Source: JAPOUP01 sp965221405 (GTDB lineage: Bacteria > Pseudomonadota > Alphaproteobacteria > Rhodobacterales > Rhodobacteraceae). From it: DNA of 64,000 bases. Numbering within the stretch: the first letter of the stretch is position 1; each line of letters opens with the position of its first letter. Of this stretch, positions 1-7,825 are shown piece by piece. Both the position numbers and the translations under genes were made by a program. The DNA lies in contig CBDCSE010000002.1 of the NCBI GenBank assembly GCA_965221405.1, positions 248,001 to 312,000 on the forward strand, in the 5' to 3' direction. The notes under the pieces are model-generated. The model saw only the letters and a list, made by a program, of their open reading frames with translations. It did not search any database and was not told where the DNA came from.

Positions 1-1047
1 CAGGAAGGCCGTGATCCCACCTGGTACATCTCCGGTGAAGCCCTCGCCACCCAAGTACGTCCGCGCAAGGTCGGGAAGGATACGGTCGTACCGCATCATC
101 CGGTGAAACGGCCCCTGGGGCATGGCCCGATGGTACATCACAATAATCGACGGATGATCAGACAGGTTCTGGCCGACACCTGGCAGGTCGGCCCGCACTT
201 TGATGTTGTAACTCTTCAAGTGCGGTGCAGCTCCAATACCCGAAATCATCAACAATTGCGGAGAGTTAACAACGCCACCCGCTAGAATGACCTCCTTTGC
301 AGCGCGCGCTTCGTTCCGCGTACCCTTGTTGCGCCATTGAACGCCGACCACCCTGTCACCCTGAAAGCTCAGCGCCTCAACGAGTGCGCCGGTTCTGACC
401 ATCAGTGACTTCCGATAGAGAGCCGGACGCAGATAGGCATTCGATGCGCTTTCCCGTCGCCCTCTCCGAATGGACATCTGCAGCCGGGCGAACCCCTCTT
501 GCTCGACACCGTTGTAGTCATCCGTCCAGCCGAATGCTGCACGACCCGCAGCGCCAAATGCTTCGACGAGTGGATCCTCGAACCTGCAATATTGGGTATT
601 CAGCGGGCCATTGCTGCCCCGCCAGTCGTCCGGGCCTTCGACCCAGCGCTCCTGCTTCTTGAAGTACGGCAGAATTGCGTCAGGGCCCCAGTCATCAAGC
701 CCCGACTTGACCGCCCAGCGTCGGTACGTTCGGCGATCGCCCCGGACATAGGCCATAGCATTCGTAGATGAGCACCCTCCGACAACCTTGCCTCGGGCGA
801 ATTCCACTTCGCGGTTGTCGACATTTTCTTCGGGGACACAGTCATACCCCCAATCATGCCGACGCTCGACGAACATCTTGCCCCAGGTCAGCGGAATGTG
901 GATCAGTGGGTCGCGGTCCCAGCCGCCTGCCTCCAGCAGAAGGACACGGTGGCCCCCTCCCGCGCTCAGCCGGTTGGCCAGAACACACCCGGCGGAACCG
1001 GCGCCCACGATGATGTAGTCATATTCCTCGATTTCAGCGCGCCCCAT
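1..1047 (-). CDS. GMC-family FAD oxidoreductase (choline/alcohol dehydrogenase type), cut by window edge
   Basis: An uninterrupted minus-strand frame of 349 codons runs from an ATG at 1045-1047 to the window edge, so the C-terminal third is not visible. The N-terminus holds the Rossmann FAD motif GAGSAG (residues 15-20) and the following LLLEAGG. The first GMC signature GKVVGGCSSTNAM lies at about 86-98 and the second, GGVVNSPQLLMISGIG, near 260. The family oxidises alcohols or choline with FAD; the catalytic His of the C-terminal half lies outside the window, so substrate cannot be assigned. It is divergent from the FCD-GntR gene at 1501, which may control it. No strong ribosome binding site precedes the ATG. 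No stops or frameshifts are seen. Confidence 0.88.
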   Translation of the reverse strand, partial: MGRAEIEEYDYIIVGAGSAGCVLANRLSAGGGHRVLLLEAGGWDRDPLIHIPLTWGKMFVERRHDWGYDCVPEENVDNREVEFARGKVVGGCSSTNAMAYVRGDRRTYRRWAVKSGLDDWGPDAILPYFKKQERWVEGPDDWRGSNGPLNTQYCRFEDPLVEAFGAAGRAAFGWTDDYNGVEQEGFARLQMSIRRGRRESASNAYLRPALYRKSLMVRTGALVEALSFQGDRVVGVQWRNKGTRNEARAAKEVILAGGVVNSPQLLMISGIGAAPHLKSYNIKVRADLPGVGQNLSDHPSIIVMYHRAMPQGPFHRMMRYDRILPDLARTYLGGEGFTGDVPGGITAFL

Positions 1048-1188
1048 AGACGGTAACAGAGATAGCAGGAGGAGCCCCTGCCACAGGACAAAAGCAAACC
1101 ATATGCGAACCGTTAATGTCAATGGTCTTGTCCAAGAGTCTCGCTTCAGCTATAAGAATGCAGGCAAGAAGCCATCCGGGAGCACAAT

Positions 1189-1447
1189 TTATACTCGTTA
1201 AACTGAACTGGACCGTATTTCCCGGCCTGATTCGCCGTCTTCAGGCTCCTCAGCGAAACCCTTTCCTGGAAGTGGGGGGGGGGGGGGGGGGGTCATCGCG
1301 GAATTCCGTCAGCGACCGTATCTGGCTGGACCGTTACACACGATCGATACTGTATGGTCGGATATCCGTCGGCACGGAGGATCCGACCATGCGAAGGAGA
1401 ATGAATCAGGCCGGGAAATACGGTCCAGTTCAGTTCAACGGGCATAA
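1189..1447. repeat. Inverted-repeat element with an internal G19 tract (MITE-like or invertible segment)
   Basis: Two arms, about 1189-1233 and 1403-1447, are reverse complements over 45 bp; the inner 38 bp (1196-1233 against 1403-1440) differ at one base. They enclose about 170 bp with no gene. That interior contains 19 consecutive G residues at 1274-1292 and a shorter dyad (GGTCGGAT / ATCCGACC, about 1354-1388). The element fills the gap between two divergent genes and so probably contains or displaces their promoters. It could be a terminal-inverted-repeat MITE, an invertible promoter segment or a large cruciform. No target duplication was found. Confidence 0.7.
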
Positions 1448-1500
1448 CACCTTTTCCGGGCTTTGATGCGCCGTTGGGTTGACTGATCAGAGGACGGGTA

Positions 1501-2199
1501 TTGACGCAGACATCTTCGCAGTCGGTATCAGGCAACGGCGGGCCGACACCCGCCCGTCTTCGCGCCGTTTTGGCAGAGCTTGCTGCGGGGGGCACGACGC
1601 TTCCGCCCGAGCGCGAACTGGTCGAACAGCTTGGCGTTCCCCGGTCCCGTCTACGACGGGTATTGGCGGAGATGCGCGAGGCCGGACGCCTACCGCCGGC
1701 GCAGGTCGGACGCAGGACAACGCGGGAAGGAAGCATGCAGGCCGACGCTCTTGCACGCCTCGCCAACCCGACCGATGTCATAGAGCTGCGGCTGATCCTT
1801 GAACCACAGTTCGCGCGGCTCGCAGCCGTCCGTGCATCGGCACTTGAGATTGCGCGGATCACCAAGGCTGCGACAAGCGGACCGGACGTGGACTATGGTG
1901 CGCCTGACCTGACATTTCACCTTGAGATTGCAAGTGCTTCCCGCAACGCTCTGGGTCGCGAACTTTACAATATTCTTCGGCAGGTTGGAGCGGACGCGCG
2001 TGTGCGCCTGCCTTCCCGAAGGCCAATGTGTTCCAAGCGCCGTGAAGCGCGCGATGCCGAGCATATGCGGATTGCGCGCGCTATCGCCGAACGCGATCCG
2101 GAGTGCGCCGAAAACTGCATGCGCGTGCATCTTTCAAGTGTTCAGGCTGTTATTATGGAACGGATTTCTCCCGAATCGGCGGAAGCGGCCCAGACGTAG
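1501..2199 (+). CDS. GntR-family transcriptional regulator, FCD (FadR-type) subfamily
   Basis: The protein has 232 residues. An N-terminal winged helix (about 12-70, with TLPPERELVEQLGV typical of GntR) is followed by a helical FCD ligand domain (about 85-225) with the FH..I and EH..I..AI..RD...A patterns that bind metal and effector. The start is a TTG with AGAGG seven bases upstream (1489-1493); no ATG gives full length. FCD regulators usually repress a neighbouring catabolic operon and release on binding an organic acid. The divergent GMC oxidoreductase is the natural candidate target (inference). The upstream region contains the inverted repeat and G19 tract. Confidence 0.8.
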   Translation: MTQTSSQSVSGNGGPTPARLRAVLAELAAGGTTLPPERELVEQLGVPRSRLRRVLAEMREAGRLPPAQVGRRTTREGSMQADALARLANPTDVIELRLILEPQFARLAAVRASALEIARITKAATSGPDVDYGAPDLTFHLEIASASRNALGRELYNILRQVGADARVRLPSRRPMCSKRREARDAEHMRIARAIAERDPECAENCMRVHLSSVQAVIMERISPESAEAAQT

Positions 2200-2380
2200 G
2201 CTGTTGATGGCCCGCGGGGATCGTAACTTGCCCACGCAAACGAATCACCTGGTGCCCATCCGCACCCGCCAGACCGCCAATAGTCGGCCTGACAGAGTCG
2301 GATTCCGTGCGAGGGCCCGGGATTCAGCCGCTTCGGACAGTCCGGCTGCGCAAAAACGGGGAGCGTGGGATAATCCTGGT

Positions 2381-2546
2381 CGTTTTCGGCGGCGCGGCAA
2401 CGATATATAGGCGCGGGCCGCGGGAGTTCGAGCGACGGTTGCCGCCTCAGCCAAGTAACGCACGGATCGCCGGACCAAGCGCCGAACGGGGCAGGATTAC
2501 CAGCATGCCGCTCGCGTCCGGGCGCGGGACAAACGGTATCTGAAGC
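2381..2546. repeat. Direct repeat copy A: duplicated 3' end of the thiamine pyrophosphokinase gene
   Basis: About 165 bp here match 3731-3896 at roughly 87% identity by eye, with small indels. Copy B holds the last ~30 codons of the kinase gene plus about 65 bp downstream. Copy A carries only that tail, fused in frame to the broken PIN gene. The repeats bracket the XRE-ASCH/PIN module, as expected when an island inserts at a gene's 3' end or arises with a tandem duplication. Confidence 0.75.
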
Positions 2547-2848
2547 GTGGCGTCCACAAGGTCGTTGGGTTTCTGGATTCGCCCGAAAGCGTGCTCAAGC
2601 TCTTCCTTGGTCAGGCCCCTGACCCTGTCCAGTCTCTGGAATTTCCCGAGCTTGCTGAGCGAGATCCCGCGGCGCACTGCATCCTTGTCGCGAAGAATGT
2701 CATCGCTTGCGGCTTCGTGGACGAACACATCGACCTTGTGCTTGGCAGCCAGCTTCGAGAAACTGGCATACGCCGGCTGGACGGAGTGATTGTCCTAAAC
2801 GCCGATCAGTACGTTCGTGTCAATGAGATGCGATTGAGCGGTCATCAT
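2547..2848 (-). pseudogene. PIN-domain nuclease (toxin-like), broken by an in-frame stop and truncated
   Basis: Reading from ATG 2848, the frame gives the PIN start motif LIDTNVLIG, then a TAG at codon 18 (2795-2797), then continues open with KVDVFVHEAASDDILRD and LSKLGKFQRLDRV up to ADATL-like text, where it runs into repeat copy A. PIN proteins are Mg2+-dependent RNases with conserved acidic residues; the first Asp is present in the fragment before the stop, while the C-terminal acidic cluster is lost at the junction. It overlaps the 3' end of the XRE-ASCH gene by 29 bp, the arrangement of a toxin-antitoxin pair. Both the nonsense codon and the truncation argue that it is dead. Confidence 0.7.
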
Positions 2849-3614
2849 TGAGCGCCCTTCTCAAATCCCTCTTTGCATAAAGGAATGACTGGGGTGGCTT
2901 GAATCCGAATCGTTCCCTGAGGTCGCAGAGTGACAGCGGTTCCGCAAAGGAACGCACGTTCGCGAACTCCAGGGCAAATCCGTGATCCAGTCCTTCAAAA
3001 TAGCCTTCGAATTCCGCTCGTTCCATGCAGGCGGCATCGGCGTAACGCTGCCAGATCTCCTGCATGTCGAGCTTGCGCACGCAGGAAATCTCGGCGTGAC
3101 CCACCATGGCGCGCTCAGGAGACGTCGAGTAGATGTACGCTATGGTGCCCTTGGGCGCGGACACCGGAAATCGACGGCGGAGTTCGACGGTCTTTTCGCC
3201 AGCCATGATGCGGCTTGCGAATTTCGGTCGGATGCTGAGCACCACATCCCGATGCGGACGAAAGGCGTCGCCGTCGAACCTCGGGAGCACCGGCTGGTCC
3301 CCATGATCAAGCCCGACCTCGAAGGCGTCACAAATGCGCAGGGACAGCGAAGCGCCGGCGGGGAATGTCGCGACGACCCTGAGGGTGCCGCCCAAGGCCT
3401 CGACGAACTTCTGAACGGACGGGATATGCATGTTCCCCCGTCCAGCTTCGAGTCTTGATACGGCGGCCCGGCCTATCCTAAGGCGCTTCGCCAATTCGGC
3501 CTGGGTCAATCCAGACAGGCCGCGTATCTCCTTGAGCGATTCTCCGATCTTCCCCGTGACTTCGGCGTCCAAAGATGGCCTGACTTCGATAACTTTCCCC
3601 TGCAATTCGTTCAT
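2820..3614 (-). CDS. XRE-family HTH protein fused to an ASCH domain
   Basis: The protein has 264 residues. Residues about 22-85 form an HTH_XRE domain (GLTQAELAKRLRIGRAAVSRLEAG). A linker leads to an ASCH domain from about 122 (LSIRPKFASRIMAGEKTVELRR), a fold related to RNA-binding PUA proteins. Fusion of an XRE DNA-binding domain to ASCH upstream of a PIN nuclease suggests an antitoxin or regulator of a toxin-antitoxin-like module that also senses RNA or a nucleotide (inference). A purine-rich stretch lies just before the ATG. The downstream PIN partner is broken, so this may be an orphan. The module is bracketed by direct repeats at 2381 and 3731. Confidence 0.75.
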   Translation of the reverse strand: MNELQGKVIEVRPSLDAEVTGKIGESLKEIRGLSGLTQAELAKRLRIGRAAVSRLEAGRGNMHIPSVQKFVEALGGTLRVVATFPAGASLSLRICDAFEVGLDHGDQPVLPRFDGDAFRPHRDVVLSIRPKFASRIMAGEKTVELRRRFPVSAPKGTIAYIYSTSPERAMVGHAEISCVRKLDMQEIWQRYADAACMERAEFEGYFEGLDHGFALEFANVRSFAEPLSLCDLRERFGFKPPQSFLYAKRDLRRALNDDRSIASH

Positions 3615-3730
3615 GCCGCCCCCACTCTGTCGGTTGGGCGTACACTATAGACACCCGTTGGTTCGTCAATGAACATTTAGGGGAGATGTCTAGATATGGG
3701 ATGTGGCGAACCACTACACACAACCGCCCT

Positions 3731-3896
3731 CGTTTTCGGTGCCGCGGTAAACGGGATACAAGCGAGGGCCGCGGGAGTTGGAGCGACGGTTACCGCTTCA
3801 AACCAGTAACGCACGGATCGCCGAACCAAGCGCCGAACGGGGCAGGATTACCAGCATGCCGCTCGCGTCCGGGCGCAGGACAACGGTATCGGAAGC
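3731..3896. repeat. Direct repeat copy B: native 3' end of the thiamine pyrophosphokinase gene
   Basis: This is the partner of 2381-2546. It is taken as the ancestral copy because it is continuous with the full kinase reading frame and encodes the expected last strand of the fold (GMLVILPR). Confidence 0.72.
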
Positions 3897-4451
3897 CACG
3901 CTGTTCGAGGTTCCCACTCTCCCGATAGGGTCAAGAGTCAGTCCTTCCGTAGGCCAGGTCAGGCCGGAACTGAAACAACGCATCCGCGTCAACGGGAACA
4001 ACGACAGACGTGTACCCGCCGGGAGATCCAGTTCCAGCTCCGCCGGAAGGTGAAAGCATATATCATGCCCGCCGATAACAATGGTCCTTCGCGCGGCGTG
4101 GCGTACCAACGCGTTGTATGTGGCCAGTTCATGATCGATTCGCCTTCCGGTAAACCCCACAGCCAACACCAGAGGCGCATCTATGTGACGCAGCGCCTTA
4201 TCGAAATCGGTGCTCTCCTGCTCGGGAACATGACAGAGCCGGTCCGGCGGCAAGCGTTCCCTCACGTGGTCCGCCAGTGAATCAAAGTCCCCGATGACGG
4301 CATCGGGAATAACCCCCCGTGACAGCACGATCTCCGCACCTCCATCGGCGGCGACCAGCCGCGGCCCAGCCGCCAGTGCCTGCTCAAGATCCGCACCTGA
4401 AGTGATCGAAGCGCCTACCAGCGTAACCGGTTCCGATGAACGGATAATCAT
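3798..4451 (-). CDS. thiN: Thiamine pyrophosphokinase (thiamine diphosphokinase)
   Basis: The enzyme transfers pyrophosphate from ATP to thiamine, giving thiamine diphosphate from imported vitamin. From the ATG at 4451 the protein has 217 residues; the frame is open 16 codons further upstream, but MIIRSSEPVTLVG is the natural N-terminus. Family motifs in order are AADGGA, IGDFDSL and ESTDFDKAL in the catalytic half, then GRRIDHELA, and a C-terminal beta domain ending TSN and GMLVILPR. The last 30 codons lie in repeat copy B. It complements the thiamine operon at 7.8-12 kb but is not linked to it. DUF2842 follows divergence-free on the same strand upstream (4557-4784). Confidence 0.85.
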   Translation of the reverse strand: MIIRSSEPVTLVGASITSGADLEQALAAGPRLVAADGGAEIVLSRGVIPDAVIGDFDSLADHVRERLPPDRLCHVPEQESTDFDKALRHIDAPLVLAVGFTGRRIDHELATYNALVRHAARRTIVIGGHDICFHLPAELELDLPAGTRLSLFPLTRMRCFSSGLTWPTEGLTLDPIGRVGTSNSVASDTVVLRPDASGMLVILPRSALGSAIRALLV

Positions 4452-4556
4452 GGCAGTCACGTCAACATCGCCCGAACCTCGCCAAAGACATGCAAACATA
4501 TGCCCGCAAGATCTGAGCGGAGGACGCGCACGCAGGGCTACCGGAGCGCAGGCGGA

Positions 4557-4784
4557 TCATTTAGGCCCGTTCCTGTCCGGATCGGACTGTCCGATCCCCC
4601 GGAAGACGGATCGAAACGGAACCACCCATAGCACCCCAAGGCAGACATAGAGCACGAGTTCCACGAGGACACCAAACCGGTCGAACCATCCGATCACGGT
4701 CACGGCGGCGACGATGTAGAGTGGCAGGCCGACGAGAAGGATCGCCAAAGACCACCGACGGCGGGTTCTGTAACTGAGCGCCAT
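4557..4784 (-). CDS. DUF2842 family small membrane protein
   Basis: This 75-residue protein has two hydrophobic helices (about 12-32 and 37-56) and ends in a short polar tail, GIGQSDPDRNG. The sequence pattern, MALSYRTRRRWSL followed by a LVGLPLYI helix, matches the DUF2842 family found in alphaproteobacteria next to purA. The function of the family is unknown. It lies 82 bp downstream of purA on the same strand and may be cotranscribed with it. Confidence 0.8.
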   Translation of the reverse strand: MALSYRTRRRWSLAILLVGLPLYIVAAVTVIGWFDRFGVLVELVLYVCLGVLWVVPFRSVFRGIGQSDPDRNGPK

Positions 4785-4866
4785 TGGCGGTCTTCCTCCG
4801 TGCTATCCGCAGACCGTCCCCGCAGAGGAAACCCCTCACGGCGGTTGCGAGAAACTTCCTGCGAAA

Positions 4867-6159
4867 TCAGTCCGCGAATGGATCGTCCACCAGAATTGTA
4901 TCATTCCGTTCCGGCGAGGTGGAGAGCAACGCGACAGGACATTGGATCAGTTCCTCAATGCGCCGGACATATCTCACGGCAGCCTCCGGAAGATCGGTCC
5001 ATGACCGTGCGCCCGCGGTTGATTCCGCCCACCCCTGTACACGTTCATAAACCGGCACACATCGGGACTGACGGTCGGCCGCCACCGGAAGGTGATCCAG
5101 ACGCTCACCATCAAGTTCGTAGCCGACACACACTTTCAGGGTACCGAAGCCGTCCAGCACGTCGAGTTTGGTGAGCGCGATACCATTGACTCCCGATAAC
5201 GCACAGGTCTGGCGCACAAGGCAGGCATCGAACCAGCCGCAGCGCCGCTGCCGACCGGTTGTGGTGCCGAATTCATTCCCACGGTCACCGAGGCGTCTGC
5301 CATCGGGATCATCCAGTTCCGTCGGGAACGGCCCCTCGCCCACCCGGGTAGTGTAGGCCTTGACGATACCGAGGACGAAGTCGAGCGCCCCGGGACCGAT
5401 TCCAACTCCTGTGGCGGCCTGGCCCGCGATGACATTGGATGAGGTGACGAACGGATAGGTGCCGAAGTCAATGTCAAGTAACGCTCCCTGCGCACCCTCG
5501 AAAAGGATCCGCCTTCCCAGTTCCCGAGCATCCGCCAGCACCTTCCATACCGGGGCCGCATAGGGAAGGATGCGCGGGGCGACATCGAAAAGCCCCGACA
5601 GCAGCGCGTCGCGGTCCACCGGTTCCAGCCCCAGACCGTTACGCAGCGCGTTGTGGTGAATCAGTGCCCGCTCCACGCGGACCTCCAGGGTGGCGGTGTC
5701 GGCCAGATCGGCCAGACGGATCGCCCGCCGCCCGACCTTATCCTCGTAGGCCGGCCCAATACCGCGGCCGGTGGTCCCTATCCGGGCCACCGAAGCCTGT
5801 CCTTCACGGACGCGGTCCAGTTCCCCATGGAAAGGCAGCACAAGCGGCGTATTCTCGGCGATTTTCAGCGTTTCCGGCGTGATTTCGACACCTAGGGAAC
5901 GGACTTCGTCGATCTCGGCAACCAAACTCCAGGGATCAAGGACCACACCGCTGCCGATTACGGAAAGCTTGCCCTTGCGAACGACACCGGAAGGTAACGC
6001 ATGAAGCCTGTAGACCGTGCCGTCGACGACCAGGGTGTGACCGGCGTTATGCCCTCCCTGGAATCTCGCTACGACATCGGCCCGATCGGAGAGCCAATCG
6101 ACGATCTTACCTTTTCCCTCATCACCCCACTGGGTTCCGACAACGACAACATTGGCCAT
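4867..6159 (-). CDS. purA: Adenylosuccinate synthetase
   Basis: PurA condenses IMP and aspartate with GTP hydrolysis, the first committed step to AMP. The 430-residue length is typical. The N-terminus has the P-loop GTQWGDEGKGK (about 8-18) and the catalytic His in GGHNAGHT. The second signature GIGPAYEDKVGRRAIR and the aspartate-binding TTTGRQRRCGWFDA are both present. The frame is intact. DUF2842 lies downstream. Upstream, the GT8 gene is divergent across a gap of about 260 bp. Confidence 0.96.
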   Translation of the reverse strand: MANVVVVGTQWGDEGKGKIVDWLSDRADVVARFQGGHNAGHTLVVDGTVYRLHALPSGVVRKGKLSVIGSGVVLDPWSLVAEIDEVRSLGVEITPETLKIAENTPLVLPFHGELDRVREGQASVARIGTTGRGIGPAYEDKVGRRAIRLADLADTATLEVRVERALIHHNALRNGLGLEPVDRDALLSGLFDVAPRILPYAAPVWKVLADARELGRRILFEGAQGALLDIDFGTYPFVTSSNVIAGQAATGVGIGPGALDFVLGIVKAYTTRVGEGPFPTELDDPDGRRLGDRGNEFGTTTGRQRRCGWFDACLVRQTCALSGVNGIALTKLDVLDGFGTLKVCVGYELDGERLDHLPVAADRQSRCVPVYERVQGWAESTAGARSWTDLPEAAVRYVRRIEELIQCPVALLSTSPERNDTILVDDPFAD

Positions 6160-6422
6160 GGGCCATCCTCAGGCTAATGGAAATCGGCAACGTTATACCC
6201 CGCCATGCATTCCACCGGAACCTTGAACGGAACTTCCGGCCGTTAATGCGCCCCTTCTCCCGTCCAACGCGCCGGGACGCAACGGTTTCCCTCCGTCCAT
6301 GGGGTGTCATCGGCGGGATTTCCGCTTACACGGGAAAACCCTCGACTTCGCCGATCTCCTGTCATACAGGCTCAACGGGCGGGGGTAGATATACGTTAAG
6401 AGGGAACAAGCGGAGGCAAGGC

Positions 6423-7364
6423 ATGCAGATCGTCTACGGCGTTGATTCAAGCTATGTGCTGCCGGCATTGGTTTCGGCCTATTCAGTCCATTGCCACACA
6501 AGCCCCCCCCCCCCCCCCCCCCACTTCACGATATTCGGCGAGAGGCTGACCGATAGGGACATTGGCCATATCCAGCGGGCGAGCGAAACGTGCGGCCTTG
6601 CGGTCTCCGTGCGGGATTTTGACCCAGGCGAATTCAATGAATATGTTAGCGCCACGAAAACGGGCTTTCCGGCGGCCAGTCTCGTGCCGCTGGCTCTGCC
6701 GCGCCTCATTGAGGGACGCTGCCTGTTTCTTGACGCCGACACGCTGGTGCTGGGCGATGTGCACGAGCTGCTCTCGTTCGATCTCGGCGGCATGCCGATC
6801 GGGGCCTGTCCGGATATCGGGCAGACGGCCATACTGGATGACCGGTTCCTGCGGGTCCGCCCTTCCGATATCTTTCGCCCGACCTACGCGCGCCGCAAAC
6901 GGGAAGCGCAGTTCAACCGCGTCCTGAACCTCGGATTCCTGCCGGGCGAGGATTATTTCAACACGGGTGTCCTGCTCATGGACTGCGCCGCCATCAGGTC
7001 GGATACGCCCTTTGAGAGTCTCGCGAGCATCGAGGGACTGCGCCCGCATTTTCATATGATGCCGGATCAGGATCGGCTGAATGAGTTTTTCCGCGGTCGC
7101 TGGGCGAAACTGCCTCTCAAATGGAACGTCCGACCGGGGGTTTATGCCGATGTTGGCCGCCGAAGGCGTAAGTTCAGATACGCCTCAAAGGAATTCATGG
7201 CGCAGATGGACGTGGCGGCGGACAATCCACAGCTCTGGCATTACATGGGTGCCAAGAAACCGTGGAAAAGGCTTTGGGGATATGTGCAGCGCCGCCGGGC
7301 CTTTAGGGACTATATGCCTGTGATGCGGGATTTCGAGCGCAAGACCGGACTCACGGTCTCATAG
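6423..7364 (+). CDS. GT8-family glycosyltransferase with an intragenic C20 tract (candidate phase-variable)
   Basis: The protein has 313 residues, from an ATG with GGAGG six bases upstream (6412-6416). The fold signature is GT8/LgtC-like: N-terminal IVYGVDSSYVLPALVSAYSV, the metal-binding DXD in RCLFLDADTLVLGD, then YFNTGVLLMDC, PDQDRLN and a C-terminal LWHYMGAKKPW. Family members transfer galactose or glucose to surface saccharides such as lipopolysaccharide. Codons about 27-34 consist of a run of 20 C (6503-6522) encoding six prolines where relatives have a short loop. Loss of one C gives a TGA nine codons on, and gain of one C gives a TAG twelve codons on, so slippage would switch the gene off. 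No other glycan genes adjoin it. Confidence 0.82.
   Translation: MQIVYGVDSSYVLPALVSAYSVHCHTSPPPPPPHFTIFGERLTDRDIGHIQRASETCGLAVSVRDFDPGEFNEYVSATKTGFPAASLVPLALPRLIEGRCLFLDADTLVLGDVHELLSFDLGGMPIGACPDIGQTAILDDRFLRVRPSDIFRPTYARRKREAQFNRVLNLGFLPGEDYFNTGVLLMDCAAIRSDTPFESLASIEGLRPHFHMMPDQDRLNEFFRGRWAKLPLKWNVRPGVYADVGRRRRKFRYASKEFMAQMDVAADNPQLWHYMGAKKPWKRLWGYVQRRRAFRDYMPVMRDFERKTGLTVS
6503..6522 (+). repeat. Homopolymeric C20 tract inside the GT8 gene
   Basis: Twenty uninterrupted C residues lie within the coding sequence, with the frame open at this length. Tracts of this kind mutate by slipped-strand mispairing and are the usual basis of phase variation in surface glycosyltransferases (for example lgtC in Neisseria, which carries a poly-G tract). 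Confidence 0.9.
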
Positions 7365-7825
7365 GCGTGACAGCCTGAATCCGGACGAAATCCCGGGCCC
7401 AGAATTCTCAAGCAATGGACTCGTCCGGTAGCCCGACGCCAACCTCGCCGAAGACGGTTCCGCGCCTGACGCGTCGGTCAACAGGCCGACGGCGGCACCG
7501 GGCATTTCGCGGGATTGTTTGATGGCCGCGCCGTCCGGAATGGCGGCCTTCCGCGCCCGGAACCTTGGTCATGAATCGCTGGCTACCCAACTTCCTTGAT
7601 TGGCGGGCGAGGCCGTCGCCACCTGATGTCAATGACCGGGCTACACCTGAGGCGATTGCATCGGTTGGCAATGACTGTATCGTAACTTAAGGGAATTGGT
7701 TGATCCGACGCTCGCCATTATCGCCGATAGCGGGTGGAGTCCATCAGGGAGTCTGGGACCTGGTCCGTTTGGTGCCGTTCACGCGTGGCGGCTCCCACGG
7801 GATTTCGTAGATACGGGGTTGCATC
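7365..7825. other. Gap of 461 bp upstream of thiD
   Basis: No gene is supported here. The last 70 bases (7758-7780) hold a sequence that partly resembles the 3' core of a TPP riboswitch; see findings. The rest shows no recognisable homology. Confidence 0.5.
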
